The notes under the pieces: model-generated
What the model saw: only the letters and a program-made list of their open reading frames with translations
What the model was told of the DNA's origin: nothing
Databases searched by the model: none
Program-made: the position numbers and the translations under genes
Shown: piece by piece, positions 29,801-41,800 of the stretch
How the letters are laid out: every line of letters starts with the position of its first letter
Numbering within the stretch: the stretch's first letter is position 1
NCBI RefSeq assembly: GCF_047511655.1
Contig: NC_133401.1
Span: 16,090,001-16,154,000 of the forward strand
Length of the DNA stretch: 64,000 nucleotides
Source of the DNA: Castor canadensis
Taxonomy: Eukaryota > Chordata > Mammalia > Rodentia > Castoridae
Direction of reading: 5' to 3'

Positions 29801-32800
29801 CCAGGCACTCCTGGGAGTCTGGATCGTCCTGCCTCAGCCTCCTGAGCACTGGGATTACAGGCATGTGCTGCCATGCCCGGCCCCCTTGAACATTTTTAAT
29901 TATTCTGTTTACTGCTGTGCAGGTGTGTTTCCCTCCAGGCCCTGTGCTCTGGGTGGGCAGGGCCCTGAGCTGTGTGGCTTCTGCTGGTGCCACTTCCTAG
30001 TGCCTAGAGCATGGTAGTGTGCAGGAAATCGTTCTTTCAACACACGAAGGAAAGGTTTGCTGTGCAGTTTGTACCAGTGTATTCACAGCCTGGCCCTTAG
30101 GTCTGAGAAGAAGTGCTGCATCCAAGGTGTCAGAGCCGAGGCCTGTGGGACCACAGCTGAGGTCTTTCTCCCTCCAGAGCCACATCTCTGACCTTAGTGC
30201 TGCCGTGCATTTTGGGAAATTACAGGAAAGAGGTTTTACTGGTGATGGGGACAGGAGGTGACAAATGACACATTTAATAAACGCTGGCCTCAGCCATGGT
30301 GGCCCTGACTGGCAGCAGTGCCTTCATGTGTTTCCCAGGTACTTCTGTCTGGTGGGCAGATAAAAGACATGGAAGAGTAGGCTCAGGGCTGGGCAGCCGG
30401 GCCCCAGGAGCAGTGGGTGATAGTGGCCCTGGCAGTCCCTTGAGGAACTGTGAGGTGCTGTGTCTCTGGCTCATGCCCTACTCTGTGCTGCTCCTGGCTG
30501 GGGAGCACTCCCAGGCTGGCCTGGCCCCTAGCAGTCCTGACTTGTCTCTTAAAGTTGACAGGTGAGGGGACGGGGATGCCAGCAGGGTGCAAGGAAAGGG
30601 CCAGGCAGGATTTCCCCATATCCACAGCTGACTTTTCAGAGTTCTGCTTTAGAGCAAAGGTTCTTCCCCTGGCAGCTTCGCCACCCCGTTACTCTCTGTA
30701 GTTGTTGTCATCCTTGAGTGACCCACACAAGGTGGCAGAACCTCTCTGAAGCACCGTTTGCTCATCTGCTGGGAGGAGCCATGCAGAGCTCTAGCCTGGG
30801 TTTGTGTGTGAGGCTCCCTCGGTTGTGATTCTGTGTCTGGGTCACCTGCTAGACCAGCAGCCCCTGGAGGGCAGGGCTGGGCACACAGAGCTGTTTGCCC
30901 AGGGAAGGACCTTCAGATAGGCCCCCACCTCACACTGGCTCCTGCTCGGGGGCCCTTTTATTGTGGCCCCCAGTAGCCACTTTCTCCATCCCTGCTCCAG
31001 CCTCCAGAGCAGTAACAGCCTTTAGCCTCAGACCGACTGCCACATGCTGTGTACGCACCTGCCACAGCCCTGGTGCGCCAGCATGCTGTGATTTAGGTCT
31101 CAGCTCCCTGAGCCTCAGGCGGGACCAGGTGGTCACTCTGGGCTCCCTCAGCCCAGCCTGCCAACTGGGCCAACACTGTGTAGAGACAGTGTCTGCCTAG
31201 GGGATGTCGAGCCCCAGGAGGGTAGTCTGGGACAGTGTGGGGGGCACAGGTCAGCCCCAGTCTACACATGACAGAGCGCTGGGGGTGGGTTCCTTCTGGG
31301 AAAAGGAAGACCGAAGCCTTCCCAAGGTGCCCCTGTTTCTTGGCCCCACACGGGATGCCTAAAACCCCTGACGTCTCAGGTCCCTCTTTCTTCCTCACCT
31401 TTCCTTTGTCTGCCACAGGTGACCAGCAATGGCAGCATCGGGAGGGACCCGCCGGCCGAGACCCAGCCCCAGAACCCAGCACCCCAGCCAGCGCCCAACG
31501 CCTGGCAGGTCCTCAAAGGCGTCCTGTTCAGGTGAGTGGGAGAGTGTGAGGGGGAGGAGCCTGCTTGTTTGTTCTTGTGTGTAGAAGTTTTTGCTAGAGG
31601 TGGAACCAGTGCCTGATGCTTGCCAGGCAGGCGCTCTGCCACTGAGCCACACCCTAGCCCTTTAGCTCTTTACCTTTTTATTTTTATTTATTTGTTTAGT
31701 GGTTCTAGGGTTTGAACTCAGGGCCTTCATCTTGGGCCACTCCACCAGCCCCACCTTTTTCTTTTTTGGTCAAGGGTTTTTTTGAGATAGGGGCTTTCAA
31801 ACTATTTGGGCTGGTTTCAAACGTTATCCTCCTGATCGCTGCCTCCTGAGTGGCTAGGATTACAGGTGTGAGCCACCAGTGCCTGGCTTTTTTTTTTGAG
31901 GCATGGTCTCCCTATGAAGGCCATGCTGGCCTCAATCCATAATCTTCCTACCTCAGCCTCCCAGTGCTGGGATTGTAAGTATGCACCACCACGCATAGTC
32001 ATTTAGTAGTTTTTACTGTGCTAAAATTCAGAGTTGGTTTGCCAGGGTTGCTATAGCAATACGACGGACAACTGCAATGCAGCAACGCATTTCCTCACAG
32101 TTTTTGAGACTGGAACACCCAGATTAAGGTATCAGCAGGTGAATATCTCCTCAGGCCTCCCTCCTTGGCCTGCAGGTGGCTGTCTTCTGTGTCCTCACAT
32201 AGTCTTCCTCTGTGCAGGCCTGTGTCGTGATCACTTAGAATGAAACCAATCAGAGTAGATTAGGACTGAATTTAACCTTACTTACTGATTTATTTATTTA
32301 CTTATTCATTTATTTGAAGATGGTCTCACAATGCAGCCCAGGCTAGTCTTGAAACTGAAGATCCTCTGGGTATCAGTGGCTCATAGCACTAGAGTGGCTC
32401 AATGTGTAGGCCCTGAGTTCAAACTCCAGTACTGAACCCCAAGACCCTCCTGCCTCCGCCTCTTGAGAATGTTGGCATGCATCACCGTGCCCAGCTCATT
32501 TGTTTTTTTACCTCCTTATTCTTTTAATTAATTTATTTATTTATTTATTTATTTATTTTTGGCTATACTGGGGTTTGGACTCAGGGCCTCACGCTTGCTA
32601 AGCAGACAATACCACTTGAGCCATTCCACCAGCCCTTTTTTTTTGTGATGAGTTTTTCAAGAAAGACACTCAACTATTTGTACCTGCTGGCTTTGAGCCA
32701 CGGTCCTGATCTCCGCCTCCCGGATAGGTACTATTACACGCGTGAGCCAGTGGCACCCCGCGACCTCCTCAGTTTTAAAAATGTTCTGTGCTGGGGATGA

Positions 32801-35800
32801 AACTCAGGGCCTCACGTGTGGCAGATGTGCTCCAGCACCAAGCCAAGCCACATCCCAGCCTCTTAGCCTGTTGATTAAAGGACACATGTCCCCACACAGT
32901 CCCTGAGCTCTTGAGGACTATTCTCAGTGTGAGAATCCTAGAGGCACAGCTCAACCCGCAACCTCATGACCCATGCCTAACAGAAAATATACCATTTTCA
33001 CACTTTTTGTTGTTGCTTTGAGATAGTCTCACTATGTAGCCCAGACTAGCTTTGAACTCTTGATCCTCCTCCTCCTGCTTGTGCCTCCCCAGTCTAGGAT
33101 TACAGGTGTGAGCAACCATGCTCAGATTAAATGTGATTTTGTTTTCTTCTATTTGTAAGCTAGGGATTAAATGAATAGAAATTTTTTTCTTTTTGTTTTT
33201 TCCTTTTTCCTGACAGTTGTTTATCACAATGGCAGGTATGATCCTCCTACTGTTGCCTCCTGAGTAGTTGGGATTACAGGTCTACACTGTCAAACCTGTT
33301 TTTGACAAGCTTAATGCTTGTAAAGTAGGTACTCTACCACTTGAGCCACACCTCCAGTCCAGAAATACATTCTTTATCCACTCATTTCCCCCAGTCAATT
33401 TTAATGTTCCAAAGTTTAATTAACAGAGCAGGGAATGTGATTTAAAAAAAAAACAAAAACACCATTTTAAGCATACGCTCCTGTGGCGTGAAGTATAGTC
33501 GCACTGCCATCACACTGGCCAGAACCTTTTCATCTTTGCAGACTGAAACACTGCAACCAGTAAGTACAAACTCCTTAGTCCCTCCTCCCCTGACTTTTTT
33601 TTTTTTTGTGGAACTGGGGTTTGAACTCAGGGCTTCACTCTTCCAAAGCAGGCACTCTATGGCTTGAGTCACACCTATAGTCCATTTTGCTCTGGTTATT
33701 TTGGAGATGGGGTGTTGACAACTATTTGCCCAGGCTGGCCTCAGACCTTGATCAGCCTCCCAAATATTTAGGGTTACAGGAGTGAGCCACCACTGGTGCC
33801 CTGCTAGACAGGGCTCCACCACTTGAGCCTTTCTACCAGCCCCGTCCCAAAATTTCTGAACCATCTTTTCATGCTCTGTCTCTGACCCTTTTCATTCTAG
33901 TGGCTTTTCAAGGGAATGGAATTGATGGTATTTCTCAGCTGTGGCTGGTGGCAGTGACCTTTTGCGTATGAGTTCATGTTCCCTTCCCTGGGGAAGGGAT
34001 CCCAGGGCTGCTTCCTCAATGCTGACTTTCCTGAGCCCTAGGAGATGCTGTGTGTGAGTGGGAGACATCCCTGGCACTGGGTTTTGTCCTTGTCTGTCTA
34101 GATCCAGTGACAGTCCCCTTCTGTGTCCTGGACCTTTATCCACCTGCACAGTGGACTTTTTTTAAATTGTTCTTTTTAGACACGTGCTTTAGCAAAATGG
34201 CCACAAGTCCAGGCCATGCAGTCAGGCAGTCCACTTCCCCTTTCATTTTTGAGTCTCATGGTACAGGAGTGTACAACAGTCTTCTCCTCAGCTGGAGTGT
34301 CCATACCACACGTGGCCATGCCAGCGGCAAGGGAAGCTGGGGAATGAGCACCCCACTGATTACTAAGGAAAGGGGAGAAAGAGTGGCTTTGTGGGAGCAG
34401 TCGATAATCTTAGGCCAAACAATGGCTCACTTTCAGAGGTCCAGAGAATGGAGGTTCAAGACCAAAAGTTAGCAAGACCTCATCTCAACCAGCAAAAGCT
34501 GAGTGGTAGTGCATGCTTGTAATTCCATCTGAGGGGGTCATAGGTAGGAAGATCATAGTCCAAGGCCAGCCAGAGCAAAATAGTCAAGGACCTATCTGAA
34601 AAATAACAAAAACAAAAAAGGGTGAGGCATAGCTCAAGTGGTAGAGTGCCTGCCTACCAAGCATGAGGCCCTGAGTTCAAACCCCAGTACTGCCAAAAAA
34701 AAACCAAAAATCTCTCTTAGTAGATTTTCCCTTAAACTTATATGTGGTTAATATATAAAATAAAACAATTCATAAGAGTAAGACAAAAGTGTACGAGCTG
34801 GGATGTAGTCCAGCAGTAGAGCACATGCCAAAACCGGAGGCTGCTCAGGTCCCTTCTATAAAATCCCACAGAGTTTGCGCAGAATCTGCACACAGCCTCT
34901 ATGTGCTTTAATACCACACTCTAACCAGCTGAGCTAACCGGCCACTGCATTCTGTGTACTTTAAATCACACCATACTTTGTACATGTTCAGAACAGACAC
35001 TGCTTTTATTTTCAAAAGTTTTCAGTCCTGAGTCCGGCGCTGGTGACTCATGCCTATAATCCTAGCTACTAGGGAGGCTGAGATCAGGAGGATCATGGTT
35101 GAAGCCATCCCTGGGCAAATAGTTCATGAGACCCCCGTCTCCAAAAGAACCGGAGCAAAATGGACTAGAGGTATGGTTTAAGTGGTAGGGTGCCTGCTTC
35201 GCAAGTGTGAGGCCCTGAGTTCAAACCCCAGTCCCACCAAAAAAAAAAAAAGTTTTCAATCTGTTTGATTGAATCCATGGATGAGAAACCTGCCAATGTG
35301 GAGGGCTAACTATAAGGAAATTGGGGGTGACGATCCTATAAACACTTATCTTTGTTTTTTATTTATTTTTTTAATGGAGGTATATGGGATTGAACCCACA
35401 GCTTCGATTATGCTAATCAAGTGCTCTTACCGGCTGAGCCATACCCCCAGACTTTTTTATTTTTTAATTATTATTATTATTATATTTTTTTTAGCAGTAC
35501 TGGATTTTGAACTAAGGGTCTTGGGCTTGCTAGGCAGGCACTCTACTAGTCCTTTTGTTTTTACTTTTCCTTTTTTTTTTTTTTTTTTGTGGTACTGGGG
35601 TTTGAACTCAGGGTCTACACCTTGAGCCACTCCACCAGCCTTTTTTTTGTGATGGGTTTTTTTTGAGATAGGATCTCAAGAACTATTTTTCCACACTGGC
35701 TTAGAACTGTAATCCTCCTGATCTCTGTCTCCTGAGTATCTAGGATTTCAGGCGTGAGTCTCTGGCACCTGGCTTTTAACTTTGCTTTTGAGACAGGGTC

Positions 35801-38800
35801 TTACTAACTGCCTAGTCTGGACTCAAACTTGGAGTCCTCCTGCTTCAGCCTCCTTAGTGTTTTGGGGGTGTTTTTGAGACAGGGCTTCCCTATGTAGCTT
35901 AGGCTGTCCTTGAACTTATGATCTTCCTGCCTCAGCTTCCCAAGTGCTGTGATTATAGGCATGCACCAGCATACACAGTTTTATATACTTTTGCAATTGA
36001 CCCTAAGTAAGATTATGTAAGGATCCTCAGAGGAAGATGTGTTTAGGGGGAGAGGTTTTTTTTTTTTATCTTTTCTTTTTTGGTGTGGGATCGAACCCAG
36101 GGCCTCCAATATGCTAGGCGGAAGACATTTTTAATATAGAGAAAAATTAGGAGCAATTTGTACAGAGTAGCAGATTAAGCTGGGCGCCTGTAGCCTATAA
36201 TCCTAGCTACTCAGGAAGCAGAGATCCGGGGGATTGTGGTTCAAGGCCATCCTGGGCCAAATAGCTCTTGAGATCCTATCTTGAAAATATCGAACACAGA
36301 AAAGGGCTGGTAGAGTGGCTCAAGTAGTAGAGCACCTGACTACCAAGCGTGAGGCCCTGACTTCAAACCCCAGTGCCACCAAATAAATAAATGGATAAAT
36401 GGCAGATCACATGTCAACTAACAAAATCAGCAGGGGTCAAGTAACCTCAAATAGCATGGAAGAGCATGGGCTCCAACATCTCAACCTTGCCACTTGTGAG
36501 CTGTTGCCCGCTCAAATGACTACCCTTCTTGTGTCTCAATTTCCACTGCACAGATAGAAGTCCTATGATGTGAGTTTATGAGAATCCATGTCACCAGGGT
36601 ATATGAATGACCTGGCCTAAGCTTAGACCATCTTGGCCATAACTGCTTTCTTGGTTGTTCAGTGTTGGAAAAAAAAAAAAAAAAAAAAAAAAAGAAAGAG
36701 TGGGGGAGGGAGGGAGGAAAGAAGAGAGAAAGAGAGAACTCTAGGCTGGGGATGTAGCTCAGTGGTAGAGCACTTGCCTGGCATGGAAGAGGCCCTGGAC
36801 TCAATCCCAGCACAACAAAAAGGGAGAAGGGAGGAGGGGGAGGAAGGAGGTAAGGGAGTAAGTCTTAAGAGTCAGCTGAAACAACAGCCCATGGTGTCTG
36901 ACATGTCACCCATCATGCTCTGGTGTGGGACACAGCCACTTGCCTGGGCCTGATGTCTTCCAGGAGTGCCACATAGGACGCCAGTGACCTACGTAGGACC
37001 AAAGCCGCCTCAACCTGGGTGTCATTCTTGCCAGGTGTGCCCCTGGCATTCCCTTGGAGCTGGGTCCCTGACCCCCTTGGGCCAGCCCCACGGGCACATA
37101 GGGATTCAGAACTTCCTGCGGCTCTGCGTGAAGATGGCCTTTGTCCTTGCCTGCAGAGTGTACACAGCCTGTTCTACACGCTCCCCTGCTCCTGGGTGTT
37201 TTTCATTAGTGCTATATCTGAGAAATCTTTCAGAGAGCTTTCACACCGCCTTGGGTGGCTCCTCGCCTGCCTTGGAGCCACTAGCACCAGATGACAGTGC
37301 AGGGTGTGAGGGGAGTGCTCCCTGCTCCTCCTTGTTTCTTTGGTTATTTTCCAGATAGGGTCTTGTGTTTTTACCTGCATAGCTGGGACCACAGGTGTAT
37401 ATCACCACGTCTGCCTTATTTTTTGAGATGGAGTCTTCATAACATTTTGCCTGTGTTGTCTTCAAACCTCGATCCTCCCAATCTCTGCCTCCTGAGTTAC
37501 TGGCATTATAGACAGGCCTGAAACTCCAGATCCTCCTGTCTCAGCCTCCTGAGTGCTGGGATTATAGGGGTGCACATTTGCACTCCATGTGGGCAGGAGA
37601 ATTTAATGTCTGTCTTGTTTGCTTACTCAAGTAAACTGACAAGTGCTAGGAATGTCACGTCTCCTGCAGGCCTGAGTGCATGGAGGAAGGGCCGTATCCA
37701 CAAACCCTCCAAGAGGGTCCCCAAACGGTGATGGCCATAGCCACGTGTTCTCCAAAGGCCTGGAGATCTGGAGTCCCAGGGAGGATGGACTAGTCTGCCT
37801 TCCTTCTACTAGGGGCCGGAAGGTCAGTAGGATGGGGACTCCCAGGCCACTCATGGAGCAGGGCAGTGCTGCCTGTGGGCTCCCTGCTCTCTCCTGCTCT
37901 CTGGAGTATTTACTAAAACAAGAGTCTCAAGTGGTGGTATCAGGGTCCCCAGAGAGTGCCTTTCAGACCTTCACAGCCATGTGCATCAGGGACATCTTGG
38001 GGAGGCAGCAGATGGCTGAACACAGGGCCCTGGGACTTCAACAGGCCGAGGCAAGTCCCTGTGCCCGACCCTGCCCTGATCCATTAGGGCTTCTCATGGC
38101 ACTTTGCTATTCCATAGGATTTTGTTTTCTTGTTTTTCGGTGCTCGGGATCAAACCCAAAGTCTTGAGCATGGTAGGCAAGCACACCACCACTGAGCTAC
38201 ACTCCCAGTCGTGCAACCAATAATAGCAAATGGTCCTAAAGGACTCATTGGGTACATGCCAGGCTCCATTCTGGTGATGTGTTGTGTGTGTAACATTTAA
38301 TGCTTACAGATAGCCCTGTGAGGGGATGCTGATAGGACCCCTTTCACTGTTGAGGGAACAAAGGTTTAGAAAGGTTAAGAGTCTTGCCTGAGAGCTGTAA
38401 TCCTTGCACTTGGGAGACTGAGGCAGGAAGATCATAAGTTTGAGGCCAGCCTGTGCTATGAAATGAAACAAATACTTAAAATAAGTATTTTGGCCTGGTG
38501 CTGGTGGCTGACACCTATAATCCTAGTTATTCAGGAGGTAGAGATCAGGAGGCTTGAGGTTCAAAGCCAGTTGGGCAAGTAGTTCATGAGACCCTATCTC
38601 AAAAAAAAACCCATCACAAAAAAAGGCTGGAGGAGTGACTCAAGGTGTAGGCCCTGAGTTCAAGTCCCAGTAAAAAAAACAAAAAAAGGATTTTTGATTT
38701 CAGCTTTTTTTCTTCTTTTAATAGTTGCACAGACATAATGACATCTTTTTTCTTTTTTTCAGTATGAGATATCTTGAGAATAGCTCCCAATTCTAAACAA

Positions 38801-41800
38801 ACTTTTCACGTCCTTGTCCACCTATATCTGTAGCCTGAAGGTAATTTTATACTGGCTTTTGTTTTGTTTTGCTTTGTTTTTTCAGTGCTAGGCTGCCCCC
38901 TTCCCCTACAACAGAGTTTTTGTGGGCCTGTGTTTTGACTGCAACCCATCACATGAAGTTAGATGTGTGAATTTCCTTGTGACTTCCCTTTGGTACTCCA
39001 GAGGTTTCAGATCTTGGAGCGTTTGGGATTTGGGGATGAGGGATGCCCAGCCTGAACTGTGCGTTAGAGGGAGGACTCTCACCTGTTCCATATCACTTTT
39101 GCCTCTGTAATCAGTGAGTGCTTGTGCTGTTGTAATCACACAATTGCACTTGTGTGAGAGACCGAAATCAACACAATAGCAGTTTCTTCCTTTCTCATGT
39201 GCCAATTGGGCTGTAGGCAAACTTGGATTCTGGTGATCCAGGCTACTTCTTGGTTTCTGTTCCACCCTTGCTAGATTTTGCATCTTATCCTTATGGCCTA
39301 AAATGGCTGCTAAAGATGAGGCCATCACGTTCACATTCCAGGAGGCAGGATGGAAGACGAAATCAAGAAGGGACACTTTTTCCCTTTTTTTTTTTTTGGC
39401 AGTGCTGAGGTTTGAACTCAGGGCCTACACCTTGAGCCACTCCACCAGATCTTTTTTTCTTTTTTCTTTTTTCTTTTTTTTTTTTTTTTTTGTGATGGGC
39501 TTTTTCAATATAGGATCTCACAAACTGTATGCCCAGACTGGCTTTGAACCTTGATCCTTCTGATCTCTACCTCCTGAGTAGCTAGGATTACAGGCATGAG
39601 CCTCCAGTGCCTGCTTTCTGAATAGTTTTGATCTGAGATTGGTTGACCCGTTGATTCGGGACCTGCACAGAGAGCTGTGTCAGTATGTCTTGGTATATTC
39701 TTAGATCATGATTTTTATCAAGTCTTTTTAGGTCTTTCTGATTTGAGAGTGGTCTGAAAAACCTAGTCCAATATAGCAAGTTTCAGTCCAGCCCAAGCTA
39801 AATATAAAGAGCAAGATAGTGGCTCAAGAAACAATGCCTAGCTAGGTGCTGGTGTCTCATGCCTGTAATCTTGACTGCTCAGGAGGATCGAGGTTCAAAG
39901 CCAGCCCAGGCAAATAGTTCACTAGACCCTGTCTCAAAAACACCCATCACAGAAAAGGGCTAGTGGAGTGTCTTAAGGTGAAGGCCCTGAGTTCAAGCCC
40001 CAGTACCACAAAAAAAAAAAGAATGCCTAGTAAGAGTATATAGCCCCGAGTTCAAACTCCAATACTGCCAAACAAAACAAACTAGCTGAGTGAGGTGGTT
40101 CATGCCTGCAATACTAGCTCTTTGGGAGGACGGAGATTCTAGGTCAGCCCGAGCAAAAAGTTAGTGAGATCCTATCTCAATAAAAAAGCCACATGTAGCC
40201 AGGCACTGGTGGCTCACGCCTGTAATCATAGCTGCTTGGGAGGCTGAGATCAGTAGCATCGAGGTTTGAGGCCAGTCCCAGAAAATAGTTCTTCAGACCC
40301 CATCTCCAGAATAACCAGAGCACAATGGACTGGAGGTGTGGCTTAAGTGGTGAGCACTGCTTTGTAAGCACAAAGTCCTAAGTTCCCAAGTCCCACCAAA
40401 AAAAAAAAAGAAAGAAAGAAAAAGGCCAGGCATGGTGGTGTTCACCTGTGTTCCCAGATATGTGGGAGGCACAGATAAGAGGGTCTTGGTCCAGGCCAGC
40501 CCCAGACAAAAGCTCAAGACCCTCTTGGAAAAACACCTAAAGCCAAAGACCTGAGGGCGTGGCTCAAGCCCCAGTGTCTAGAGATAAATACTAACCCGTT
40601 CCTACTGCTTCTCCAGTTTTTGGTTCAAATTTGAAAGCGTTCTTTCTGAGGTTCAGTGCCGTTATGTAGCTGACATTTCAGATTCTTAACATCTTCTTTC
40701 TGGGACCCCGGGGACTGGCCCATCAGGTCTCTCAGCTCTGAGCCCTGTGGTCCTGTGGCTGGCAGGAGGTTCTAGATGGCTCAGGGTGGGCCCTGCGCAG
40801 AGAGCAGCACAGTCCCAGCCCCATGCACTAGCACGGTGGGATCTGGAGTCTCTCCCGACATCCTTTGCAGGCACCTGGTTATTACCAGCCCCGTGACTGC
40901 CTTTTCAGGGACCTCCTTCACTTGGTCACCAGCCCCAGGTCAAGTCCCAGGAGGCCAGGGGCCTGACCGCTGCGCTGCTTCCCTCCTCAGGATCTTCGTC
41001 ATCTGGGCCCTCAGCAGCTGGTTCCGCCGAGGGCCGGCCCCTCAGGACCAGACAGGCCCCGGAGGAGCCCCGCGCGTCGCCAGCCGCAACCTGTTCCCCA
41101 AAGACACTTTAATGGTAACCGTGGGGTAGGGGTGTGGCAGTGTGACAGGTGATGAGGGCATTGGGATCAGAGCCGTCCCTGGCTGCTGTCAGCTCTATGA
41201 ATGGTGGAGTTGAGGAGCTCTGGCTGCCACAGCAGGTGACACATGCCACTCCAGCAGCACCATGAGGAAGCAGTGTACTGTGTGACTTTTGAGTGATGGT
41301 CTCTTTAGGGAGAAGGGACAGCAAAGGCTTTGCTCGGTTGTTTAAAAGCTGTCACAACAGGGTCCTTGGTGTTTATTGCACAGCATGCTTGGCCTTTGCA
41401 AGTTAGGGGAGGCAGAGGTTCCACCACGGGCGCCCAGACCTCCTTGGCCTTAAGCCTCCCACCTCTGCACTCTCTGGGGTTCCCACGCTGGGATTCACAG
41501 GACTGTGACAGGAGGGGACCACTGCTCAGCTGATCAGTGGGCCTTAGGGCTCTGGTTACAGATTCTGAGAACAAAGGTGGCTCCCCAAGCTGGCTCAGGG
41601 CATCCTGCTCCCTTTGCCCCCAGCCTCTAATTGGCAAGCTGGCCCGGCTCCCCCTGCTCTTTGTCCTTTTTCTTTGTTTTTTTTTCCTTTTTCTTTTTGT
41701 GGTACTGCAGTTTGGACTCAGAGCCTGGCTTTTGCACCATGCTTCCAGTCCTGAGAATGACTTTTCTTTTTTCCTACTGCACTAAGTGAGGATGGAACCT

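Noticed and set aside
36743-36820. tRNA-gene-like A and B boxes
   Set aside because: This and many similar sites are ID-type SINEs with A-rich tails. None folds as a complete functional tRNA by inspection.
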